Positions 33,541 through 43,300 of a stretch of 64,000 bases of DNA are shown piece by piece. Position 1 is the stretch's first letter. Every line of letters starts with the position of its first letter. The translations under genes and the position numbers were made by a program. This stretch comes from Phialocephala subalpina (taxonomy: Eukaryota; Ascomycota; Leotiomycetes; Helotiales; Mollisiaceae), in the NCBI GenBank assembly GCA_900073065.1, contig FJOG01000030.1, positions 562,548-626,547 on the forward strand. Reading direction: 5' to 3'. The notes beneath the pieces were generated by a model. That model made no database searches. It saw only the letters and a program-made list of their open reading frames with translations, and was not told the DNA's origin.

Positions 33541-34782
33541 ATGCCCTCTACACCACCAAAAATCGCAATTCTAGGCGCTGGGCCTGCAGGCCTAACCTTA
33601 GCATCCCTCCTCTCCGCCTCCTCAACACTTATCAACTACACCATCTTCGACCTCCGTCTTCGTCCCTCTCCAGATACAGTCAATCAACCATCCGGGTCCC
33701 TAGACCTCCACCAAAAATCCGGTCTCCTAGCCTTGAAAGGCTGTAGATTGTACGAAAAGTTCGAGCAATTGAAAGCCGAATGCGGAGAAGAAATGAAACT
33801 CTCGGACAAGTATGGAACTCTCCAGTATTCCGACGAAGGCAGCAACGGTCAGAGACCAGAAATCGCAAGGAACACTCTCACACAACTGCTCTTGGATTCT
33901 ATTCCGTCAGATTCCATTAAATGGGAGCACAAAGCCAACTCCGTCTCCCCTGCTCCAGGCCATGCTGGAAAGTGGTGTCTAAACTTCGCTTCCAACCCTT
34001 CCTCAAACAAACAACCAGAACCAGAGATCTACGACCTCATCATCGGCGCCGACGGAGCATGGTCCAAGATCCGCCCCCCAATCACAAACATCAAACCTCA
34101 TTTCAGCGGTATACACTGCATGACCCTCACCATCCCGCACCTCACAGCAACCTCCCCCCACCTCGCCTCCCTCATAGGAACCGGTTCCTACGCCGCATGC
34201 GGCGACAAAAAAGCCATCATGACCCAACGCGGCTCCTTGGACTCCGCTCGAATATACCTCATGCTCTCCTCTCCATCCGAGACCTGGCTCCACGATTCCG
34301 GTCTCGATAAAATGAGTGCAGAGGAGCTGAAAAAAGAATTACTTTCTTCGCCGCAACTTTTCCAGACCTGGGGTTCAGAACTCAAAGACCTCGTCGCCGC
34401 AGGCTGTGATGCCGAGTCTTTATCTTTGGGCCCAGATGACAAGATAGACATGCGGCCACTCTATACGCTTCCACCAGGCCACACCTGGACCCACGTCCCT
34501 GGGCTCACCCTCATCGGCGACGCAGCGCATCTCATGACGCCGTTTGCGGGAGAGGGTGTCAACGCTTCGATGCTTGATGCTTTGGAATTGTCTCGTGCGA
34601 TCTTGGGAGGCGGGGGGCTCGATGAGGTGGTGAAGGGGTATGAGGAGGGTATGTTTCCAAGAGCGAAGGTGGTTATGGAGGAATCGTGGAATAATTTGGG
34701 GATAATTTTCGCAGAGGACAGTCCGAGGGGTTTTGTTGAGTTCTTTAAGAGCCATGGACCTCCTCCTCCTTCTGAGCAGTAA
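33541..34782 (+). CDS. FAD-dependent monooxygenase (TetX/salicylate-hydroxylase-like), 413 aa
   Basis: Single-exon class A flavoprotein monooxygenase that would use NAD(P)H and O2 to hydroxylate a small organic substrate. Residues 12-17 GAGPAG are the ADP-binding loop of the N-terminal Rossmann fold (KIAILGAGPAGLTLASLLSA). DLIIGADGAWSKIR is the central DG motif, and GDAAHLMTPFAGEGVN (from residue 326) is the ribityl-binding GD motif. The pattern and length resemble fungal proteins related to bacterial TetX. An in-frame upstream ATG (33424) would add 39 residues unlike the family, so I start at 33541 just before the dinucleotide fold. It stands intact between two damaged HET genes; no partner enzymes are adjacent, so the substrate is unknown. 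Confidence 0.88.
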   Translation: MPSTPPKIAILGAGPAGLTLASLLSASSTLINYTIFDLRLRPSPDTVNQPSGSLDLHQKSGLLALKGCRLYEKFEQLKAECGEEMKLSDKYGTLQYSDEGSNGQRPEIARNTLTQLLLDSIPSDSIKWEHKANSVSPAPGHAGKWCLNFASNPSSNKQPEPEIYDLIIGADGAWSKIRPPITNIKPHFSGIHCMTLTIPHLTATSPHLASLIGTGSYAACGDKKAIMTQRGSLDSARIYLMLSSPSETWLHDSGLDKMSAEELKKELLSSPQLFQTWGSELKDLVAAGCDAESLSLGPDDKIDMRPLYTLPPGHTWTHVPGLTLIGDAAHLMTPFAGEGVNASMLDALELSRAILGGGGLDEVVKGYEEGMFPRAKVVMEESWNNLGIIFAEDSPRGFVEFFKSHGPPPPSEQ

Positions 34783-35688
34783 GCGGGGTTCGAGAGTGCT
34801 GGTTTGGAGTGATCGAAAGGGGTAATGAGCAGGCCACGTGGCATCTGTTTGAAAATTTGAAGGGGTTGGAGTTAGAAAGATTGGGAAGAAAGATTGGCTA
34901 CCCTCGCTGCTCTTAGAACATAGAAATACACAAGTAATAATAATTCTCAAATCAACTGTCTCCCATGCTCTTCATCGTGACCCGTGAATGGCACCTCTGG
35001 CTTGAAATTCGGCTTGCTTTCGACTTGATTGCCACTCACTCTCCGCGTGTCCCGCACTAAGCCTCGGATCGACTTACTCGAAGGTTCAGTGCCTCGCATT
35101 CGATCTGCAAAACTACTTGCAGTGAGGTACCGGTGCCTGAACACTTGGTAAAGACAATTCGAAAGACGGTCCTTGGCGATGCAGCTTCACATTGTGAACT
35201 TGCCTCACCCAGCACCTCATGCACCGTACCACACCTGATATCATAGAGCCGCCGAACAAATGGAAGTCAAGATTGTCCATTATGGAAGGTTCTCGTTCTC
35301 CATGATCACGTTCGTGTAATCATTCAACCATATCGCAATTTGTTCCCGCAATTTCTGCTCCACAGTCGTCGGACATACCAGATCCTATGCTCCTTCTTCG
35401 GGACCTTCTTGTTGAAAAAAGCCTGACAGCGATACCCTCACTCAGGTCAAGTGCCAGCTCTTGACAGCGACGATTTGAAGATCGTAGCTATCTTGTTCCG
35501 TTCACATGGAGCATCTTGTTTCAACAACGACCGGGTAGATCATTCAGAAGACATGAGTGTTTGGATCGCTTGCTGGAAGACACAGCAATAGTGCCACTCA
35601 GCGAATAGCCTGTTGAAGTTGTATCTGAGGGCTGCAGGAGCATTCGGAGAGGCTTCAAGATTGAGACGCTGTCGCTTGTTTCCATCTT
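34783..35688. other. Intergenic 0.9 kb
   Basis: 3' flanks of the monooxygenase and the second HET locus; no feature recognised. Confidence 0.55.
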
Positions 35689-37741
35689 TCATACAATTTC
35701 GAATCTGGTTCGAGGCTGGCTTTCAAACCACTCCTTCTCGATACTGAAATTGAAATGGGAGAGCAAGCCTATTCGTTTGTATGTCAACGGTTCCTTCCAC
35801 ATTCCTTGGATGACCATGGCAACGACGTGCATGTGTTGCGGATCATCTGCCCCTACCCACTCACCGACGTTAATCAGAGGAACACAAAACACCTCTCGAG
35901 GATACTGTGCGCTCGGATCGACCTGGACATCCAAACGAAATCCTCTTTCGTAGTATGTATGTCCCTGGACAGTCAGTCCCAACTCTTCCTCTCTCACAAC
36001 AGTCGCTGGGATGAGTACACCCTCAAGTTCCAAAGAGCCATCGGACACGCCACCAAAGCGGAAATGCGGCTGCGATTTCGTCGTATAGACACGCAAAATC
36101 TTCACGACCGGCTCATATTTGGATTTGATCTTCTTTAGCGGATAGTCCCAAATCACCGGTCCACGCTGGCTTGCCCACGACCAGGTGGGCGCAGTATATA
36201 TCTTCGGTCTCGCCCCTTTGCTAATGGAAGACCAGCATAGCGAAGTGCACAAGTCCTGTTCCCATAAACCCGCGAAATACCCTGTATATCCTAACGATCT
36301 ACATGCCGAAGCAAGCGCGGAAAGAGCAGGAAGCGTGTCGCTCTCAAATGATAGTTGGGTCTTTGTGTACGTCTCCACAGTTCTCCACCAAAGCAGTCGT
36401 CTCTCATGCTCAGAACGCGATTCGACAGCCGACTCAAAGCGATCGAAGAAGCTCAATTCTCGTATTGTCCAATTTCCGGAACACTCGCAGATGAAAGCAC
36501 TTTTGCATTCCCACGTTATCTCCTCATTTTCGAAGGACAAGACTCTAGGTGATAGATAACGTTCCTGTAAGCACCATCCTCGTTGATAAAGTAGGCTGCT
36601 GTTGTACTAGACGAGATCCCGACTCAGTCCTTCGGTAGCAGAGTCCACGAAGTGTTTCTGGGGACGAATTCGTGCGTAGATGTTGCATTTCTCCCCATCG
36701 TCGCCCACAATCCTCCCAACTTTGACAATCTCTCTGGGAGAGAAACATCCCATCCTCACATGAGCAGCTCTAGCAGCCGCTATCGTGAGCGAAGCGTGGG
36801 CATAGATGGAACCCATCTGCCTTGATTGCGTCGACCAGTCGTCCATATCGTCTTGAATAATACATAAGGAATCAATCCAGATATACCGTATAAATAACGA
36901 CCTAGTAATCCTGATCGCGTCCTGGAGGGCAACATCTTCGAGTCAGCTTACTTCTTTCAGAGATATCGAGAGTTATTCGGGAGTCAAATGCCTGCTTTTG
37001 GGGCGGCAGCGAGCAGAATACATGAAAAGACACTCAGAAGAGGAAATATCTCAGAAGAAGTCGACTGACCTGAAAAGTTTTCGAAAGGCTATCCCAATCC
37101 AAAGATTCCTTGTGAGACTCGATGTTCGATTTGAAGGTACTGGGAGGAAAGGTATCCTTGCCAAGTCCCCAGCAGTGGCTGAGGGCAGTATATATACCCT
37201 GAGCACCTGAGACGAGTCTGAGTGTGTCTTCATCTTCAAGTGACAGAACCTGGACCAACCGAGAAGGATGCCAATTGGCACCATCCCGCCGACATTTCCC
37301 GTGCCCAAAATTCTTCATTATACAATTCGTGAAGAGGCCCCTGACTCTCGCAATCCCTTCCTCAGTCCCCGCATCAGGCAAAATCCATTTTCCAGGACTG
37401 AACAAAGGATGTCTAGCCTCTTCCTCGATATTCGTGAAGATTCGTATTTGAAACTCACTCGTCTTGCACTTCGAGTCCATCAACCAGATCTGTACCGGCT
37501 TGTTCTCGTCGACAAAGAAGCCCTTTTGACTGGTTCCTAGGGATCCATCGGAAGGCCAGAATGAAGAGATTGTGTTTTGGAAGATGAGGCAGATCTCACA
37601 GCAGGCATTGGCGCTGGCATTGGCGCTGGTAAGAGAGATGAATCCGCGGTCCTTGACCGCGGTTTTGAAGACTTCGGAACAAATCTTGCAGCCGGGTTTG
37701 GATAAGGTTACGCTCGCCAGTTTCGGGGTATCATGAATCAA
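35689..37741 (-). pseudogene. HET-domain gene with in-frame TAG (paralogue of the locus at 31083)
   Basis: Exon 1 37741-37070 begins MIHDTPKLASVTLSKPGCKI with paired Cys (CKIC, CCEIC) and reaches the HET start YTALSHCWGLG. A 148-bp GT-AG intron (36922-37069, phase 0) restores SLSKTFQ-DAIRITRSLFIR. Exon 2 continues YIWIDSLCIIQDDMDDW, SIYAHASLTIAAARAAHVRM, then an in-frame TAG at 36607-36609, then YQRGWCLQERYLSPRVLSFE, SWASQRGPVIWDYPL and a C-terminus to 35689. The TAG fits CAG to TAG. Alternatively a very short 42-nt phase-0 intron ending exactly at this TAG would remove it and give a spacing closer to the sister gene, though its GTGGAC donor is poor. So this may be a pseudogene or a 620-residue functional HET protein. 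Everything else is intact. Confidence 0.75.
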
Positions 37742-38128
37742 TTTTCTCTTTCTTGAGCCCCGTACGGGGTTAGTAAGCTTGCTGCTCTTGCTCAGGCGCT
37801 AATCACCCTCGGTTCACCCTCGGCTCAGTCGACTCGCCTGAGTAACCTGAGCATCTTGAGCATGATCTAACACATCGTCACGTATTTTGACTCTCGCTTT
37901 CTACCAATTACACTTGATTTGACCTTTGTTCTTTCAAGGATGTGACATACTTCAAGAACCACGTGGCGAGGGTCCACGGCATCACACTTCGGGAACCACG
38001 GTGTTTGGAATTGAGATAGGAGAATAGTTATTCCAGAAAGATACAACTCACGAGCGGGGGTCACTTTATGGGTCCCGAGTTTGTGAAGGGTGATGTTATG
38101 GGACTAATGGTAGCTAAATCTCGTTCCC
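37742..38128. other. Intergenic with GCTCAGG-rich patch
   Basis: Around 37785-37865 short interspersed units of the type CACCCTCGG(C/T)TCA and CTGAG recur; similar DNA is found near 47320-47415. No gene. Confidence 0.55.
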
Positions 38129-39039
38129 TCAATGTTCCGGCTCATCTACTCCTTGCGCAACAGTATGGTCAACAGCCCACTTCCGAATACTCTCGTAGTT
38201 CCTACACACACGGGGCGTGGTATAGTCTGGCCATGGGTCGCCATCATTGAAAGGAAAGCGGAACGCAAACACATTGATGTCGCCCTGGCACATAACGAAT
38301 TGTCGTAGGGCATCAATACAATGGTCTAGATGGCCTGTTAGGTCATGCACTGGTGCCGCTGTGTCGCCTCCAAGCGGTGCGTAGTGGGACTTGTAATTAG
38401 CCTGTCGTAACAGATCCAGGCAATGTAGCTGGTGGAAGACTTCTACGGCTACTCGGAAGCCTCGTTTTCCTGTCGCTGGGTCGGTGATCTCTAAGGCACC
38501 CTTCGGGTCAAGGTTCATCTTGATCATCTCTTCCCGGGAGACCATCGTGTCGCCGACTTCGGGTGAATCGTTAGCATGATGAGGTAAAGGGAGGCATTCG
38601 TAGGATCAGACATACTGCTATTGGTGATGTAATCCCATGATGCATCGACTTCTGGTCCCATTCCTACAAATGGCCCTTCAGGTACTGGGGGCAAGTCGAA
38701 TTGTTTGATCTCGTACTCAATAGCGCTTCGAGCAGGTGCTGCAGACTGATCTTAGTATATAATTCATTAAACAGAAACTCGTAGTTGGCTGAACGAACAA
38801 TATGTGACGGGTATTAAGTCCGACTGCGTCAATGATCGTATGTAGAGTGACAGAGTCAAAGAGCCTATAGAGATCGATAGGAGGACGGCGTGAGCGAACC
38901 AAATCCAGCGAGGCTTTGAGTTTTGTAATCTGGAGCCTAGATAGATCTTCTCTGACTTCCAACCCCTTCTAATCGCACCATCATCCCCTGTTAACGGCTC
39001 CGCCTCTTCAAAAGAGTCATCGCAATAATCTTTCGCCAT
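38129..39039 (-). CDS. UstYa-family (DUF3328) protein, 262 aa
   Basis: Three exons on the minus strand: 39039-38809, 38745-38616 and 38556-38129; introns of 63 and 59 bp, the second with a clear CTAAC branch site. The protein has a soluble acidic N-terminus, one membrane segment at about residues 45-67 and a lumenal domain with the two family signatures HQLHC (162-166) and HLDHC (196-200). The end VCRNYESIRKWA is also typical. UstYa-like proteins are copper-type oxidases that cyclise or oxidise fungal secondary metabolites, first found in ribosomal peptide (ustiloxin, cyclochlorotine-like) clusters but present in others. Here it adjoins a P450 remnant and a triterpene cyclase relic, so it may be the last intact member of a cluster. 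The first intron ends are my best choice and the least certain part. Confidence 0.82.
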
Positions 39040-39600
39040 ACGGGAAGGGATAATATAATGTAGAGTTAAACGCACACCAGGACCCAAGGGAAGGGAAGAT
39101 AAACCAGAAAGTAGAATGCGAATTTGCAGAACAAATTCAATGGGATCAAGATGTGAAGTTTTGGGACAATGGTCGTTTTAAGAGGGGGTGTTTGCATTGA
39201 CGTCTTAGTCGAAACCGCGGATGAGTGAGAGTCGCCAAGAGCAGTTCCAGTCCTTTAGCGCAGCTGTGATTCGCTAAGTAGCTACAGATGCAACACCGCT
39301 TCTTACTGCGTGCGTATCAAGTAAAGTACTAAAGAACAAGTATTACGGTACTCGGGTGTATATATCGGCTAACATACAATAATATTACCCGCTGTTAACT
39401 TTGTCTCATAAATCAGACTCTTTTATTTGGTGTTGGCGGGGGGGACCCACAAAATACACCAGCCCACCAATCACAACTCGCCACCCCGCAACAGGAACCA
39501 TATAAAGGAGCAGAAACAGAATCCCGTTGAGGGAACCGTAGCCGGGGCATACAGGAGGCAAAAATGGGTTCCATATTATACGAAGATAGCACTGTATTAA
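39040..39600. other. Repeat-derived DNA upstream of the P450 remnant
   Basis: Includes a ~90-bp segment (39488-39577) similar to 47209-47308, so it is probably part of a dispersed element. The N-terminal half of the P450 should be here and is not. Confidence 0.6.
39488..39577. repeat. Copy 1 of a dispersed repeat segment (second copy at 47209)
   Basis: Shares GGAG(C/G)AGAAACAG, then an AACCGGGGCA-like block, then AAAATGGG(T/C)TCCATATTAT with 47209-47308, in the same order and spacing apart from a ~15-base indel. Probably an end of a transposon; no terminal repeats identified. Confidence 0.7.
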
Positions 39601-40389
39601 TTGGGTTGTAAAGTGGTGTTTTATGTCTCTTTCGTGACCTACAATATCGCCGGTCACGACTCGATTTCTAACACGCTCACATACTGCCTCTATCTGATTT
39701 CGGTACATCCAGAAATTCAGGAATGGATCAGAGAAGAAATTCAGTACGTGCTGGGCTCTGACAGCAATGTTGAGGATTGGGAATATGAAGACACCTTTCC
39801 GAGGCTGAAACGTTGTTTATCACTGATGGTAGGTGGACCTCTTTCCTCGACTGCATGGAACTGGTGGGACTTATATACCTGACAGAACGAAACTCTTCGA
39901 TTGTATAGCGCCAGCCTTGGCACCGTGAGATCGACTGGACACATGCCCCAGACTATCAACGTGGCTGGCAAGCAGCACACCATCCCTGCGAAAACGGTTC
40001 TCTTGATCAACTTCGTGGCGCTAAGCTCACTTCCTAGGTTTTGGGGTGACGACTCTCTCGTCTGGAGACCTGACCGCTGGATTCGCCAAGCCCCAGAATC
40101 CAGCGGCTTAGATGGCGAACAGATCTTTCAGTCTCATCCTGGTACCTCCATTCCGTTCGCTTCTGGTCCCCGCGTGTGTCCCGGGGCGAAGTTCGCTCAG
40201 GTTGAATTCGTAGCTGTGATTGCAAGAATCTTCCGGCAGTATCGATGCTCGCCTTTGCTTTTGGAAGGGGAAACGATGAAGGACGCCAGAAAGAGAGTTC
40301 ATGAGGTTGTAGAAGATTCAAATATTTCATTGACGCTGAAAATGAGGAATGCAGAGCGGGTCAGGCTACTTTGGGAGCAGGTGATTTGA
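39601..40389 (+). pseudogene. Cytochrome P450, C-terminal half only
   Basis: Two exon pieces (39601-39828 and 39886-40389, 57-bp GT-AG intron, phase 0) encode the last ~245 residues of a P450. They include the oxygen-binding I helix AGHDSISNTL, the K-helix ExxR within NETLRLY, the WRPDRWI segment and the heme loop FASGPRVCPGAKFAQ with the Cys ligand, ending at a natural stop. The membrane anchor and the first ~250 residues are missing; in their place is DNA shared with another repeat copy in the window. So the gene has been truncated, probably by insertion or rearrangement, and cannot make a working enzyme even though the catalytic part has no stops. It is convergent with the cyclase relic (74 bp between stops) and close to the UstYa gene. 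Confidence 0.82.
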
Positions 40390-40462
40390 GTAATGACAAT
40401 ATTATTTTCACAGCCTATGGGACATGATTCTATCGTATATCCAAGGCTGTTTTCATCTCGTC

Positions 40463-42872
40463 CTATTCCTTCGTGCCATTCAGCATACTCTCTCTGTCAA
40501 ACTTCATGGCTTTGGAGTAGCGACCCAGCGCCATGAGAGGAAAGTAACTGAGGAAGCCGTCAGTAAATATGTCTCAATTCTGGAAGCACCAGGGAAACTA
40601 AATGCCGGCACAAGTCATAACGCAAGTAGAAGTGGTTGGGACTAAAGAAAAGTAGAGGTTAGCCGAGTCGGTATAGCCGTTTAGATGGCAGTAGCAACTT
40701 ACAATCCGGTTCCTGTGAAGTTAGGCTCGATCCAGGAGAAACCTTTTCCACCAAAATCTACCTGGGTTTCTATCAAGAATGCGACACCTTTCTTGATACT
40801 CTCGTCTGTTGGTGGCAAATGAGCGAGAAGTCCCATCAACGCCCAAGCCGTCTGACGCAGTCGATTCTCCCCCTGTACCGGCCAGTTCCGGATACTTATA
40901 GGTAGCAAGACACTCTCCCCAGCCGCCATCTGCACGTTGAACCTTCTTGAGCCATTGAAGAGCTGGGTTGACCATAGTTTCAACTCTCCCGCCATCAGAA
41001 TACGCCAGCGTACAAAACACATTACTTGTTCCGTATACATAGTTGACACCCCACCGGCCCCACCAAGAGCCATCTGATTCTTGTATTGAAGCGAGGTAGT
41101 TGATTCCGTGGTGGATAGCCAGGATGAGTCTCTCTAAAAGCAATGTTCGCTTGGCAGTATTTGATTTCGCAGAAGAGACCGAAGGCTTCCATGACTCGAC
41201 CGGTCACGTCAGCTGTACTTGGATCGCACAAGGCATCCAGATCACTGAACGGACATTTGTTCATGAACAGATAGTTGTTGTTGACGTCAAATGCCGCCCA
41301 TCCGCCGTCGGCATTCTGCATCCCTAGTACCTGAGGACGGAGTTAGCGTTGGTCTTCTTGGTTGTTTCAGGGGTCGTAACGAGAGCTGTGAAACGTCTGG
41401 GTAAAGTGCAGAACCTATTCCGAATTTTCCCAGAAAATATCCTGAAATAAAGTGAAGGAAATGGGAAGAACTTACCCATTCTACAGCTGCGTGGACTTGG
41501 CTCGACCCGGCGCATTCGGGGTCTTGTTTGAGAAAAGCAATGATTACTGCGGCAGTATCGTCTACGTCCGGATACCAGGTGTTGTGGTATTCAAATGACC
41601 AACCACCTGAAGTTAACTTTGGTCGATAAATCCTCTAATCCCCTTTAGGTCCATCAGTTTGCTTATCCTTCACCCAGTTTACTGCTGTCTGAAGACATTT
41701 GTCTGAGCCAGGTATTCCGGCATCGCGCAATCCGATGGTCATAAGAACTGTGTCCCAAATTGGTGAAACGCAGGCCTGCAAATGCATTCCCTTCTCATGT
41801 TTCCACATAAATCTGTCTATTGCTTCCAAGCCTCCACTAAATTCATCGCTGTCGTGGCTCCAACCCTCGAGATGCAGTATAATCAGACCGTTCATCATCG
41901 GCGGTATAATTCCAGCCCAGTCCCCGGCTTTCTCCTGCCTTTCCAGAACCCATTCCACGCATTTCTTTATTGCGTATTTTCGAGTCGGGGATCTTTGTAT
42001 CGCGGTGCTGAGATAGTATAGAGCTGTATCAGCTATGGTAAAGCCGAACTCCCAACTGAAAATGCCTTCTTTTCGCCACAGCTCGAATAGACTGGGTGCA
42101 TAAGGAATGATTTTTGTTCCCTGGGTTGCGCCACAATTCGTCTGTGAAGTCGTTGTTTGCAGACAAGCCATTAGGAAGCGGGAAAATAGGCTTGTGGTGA
42201 GCTATTACCGTGAGCGGGACCAGTGTACTCCGAGCCTATGATGACATTCGATATACATTGACTAATGTTTGTGGTGGCATGAGAATTAACTCCGGAGGGA
42301 GTTGTGGAACTGCTGACCACGGAAAAAGCCCAAACATTGCAAGGAAAATTCGTGTCTGAAAATTACGCAAGTCAGTAATCATCTCGTCTCAATTTCAGCT
42401 AGTACTTTAAACGATACTCAATTCGTCCGCTTCCCACTCTGACGTCCCACCGGAAGACTTGGAATATTAAACTTACAAATATTCGCACTTTTGCAATACT
42501 ACCAACTCCAACAATCCATTTTCGAGCTTTCCTCATAACCTCAGTATCACTCGGGACATCCAATAGTCTCAGTTCCAGATAAGCTTCAACCGTTGTTGAA
42601 ATCTCCCCCGGCAAGCCATATCCTATGCCCCAAGAACCATCTTCATGCTGATCTGAGAACAGTTCTTGCTTCAACGCCGCAGCAACGGGTCTCAGATCAA
42701 GTCCCAATGCTTGTCGAAAGAATACATATTCTGAAGTAATGGTGGCGTTCGAACGCAGTTAACCGTACCAATGCCCGTCGTCCTCTGCCTTCTCAAATGC
42801 GTATTCGGCTCCCGAAGAGAGAGATCGTAAGATTTTCTCCTCGTGCGATTCGGGTTCGAAGTGAGAGCCCAT
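40463..42872 (-). pseudogene. Squalene-hopene-cyclase-type triterpene cyclase, multiply broken
   Basis: Family homology runs the whole length. Start at 42872 (MGSHFEPESHEEKI), then DGHWYG followed by TAA (42759-42761), and QHEDGSWGIGYGLPGEISTT. A GT-donor intron follows IAKVRIF; after it comes [20 protein letters not shown] with TAG (42236-42238) where W is expected, then a frameshift near 42115. Next WAGIIPPMMNGLIILHLEGW, CVSPIWDTVLMTIGLRDAG, and GPKGD-TAG (41635-41637, W expected) before GGWSFEYHNTWYPDVDDTAA, which contains the catalytic DxDD acid. After a ~160 bp intron: [12 protein letters not shown] and [17 protein letters not shown] frame change near 41135 leads to [18 protein letters not shown], and another near 40855 to QTAWALMGLLAH; the end is NHFYLRYDLCRH and MALGRYSKAMKF. 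Three stops and at least three shifts mean a dead gene. Product class (hopanoid or other pentacyclic triterpene) is inferred from family only. Confidence 0.9.
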
Positions 42873-43300
42873 TTTGTATTCCCGAAGAAGTTGCGATGAT
42901 GAAGCTATTTACAACTCTAGGAGCCACGCGAGTAGAGAGACGTAGCCGCTTGTGCAAACTATGGCATAAGGATCACTCGGAGAAACACTCTCTAAACGAG
43001 AGGCGACTTGACTTCGTGGTGATTTATTCAGTTTAAACCGACAATGAAAGAATATAGAATATCGAGTTTGTTGATGCCAGATGCCAGATTGGTAATGTAA
43101 TGTCGCTGACTGCCAAGGGCTGGGTATCAATAAGAGTAATCATCATGCGTATATCTTAGCGGGAGAGCCATATTATGGAATTTGCATGTGAAGTCCTAAG
43201 CACATCAGAGCCGTGCCTAACAGCTCCGGGGCAAGCAGGCTGCTTCCAGGCCCTCACATAATTCATCAATGTAAGTCCCTCCCTCCCTTTTCCGGCCACT
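42873..43300. other. Spacer between cyclase relic and AT island
   Basis: GC-normal DNA with no gene; the former promoter of the cyclase should be here. Confidence 0.5.
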
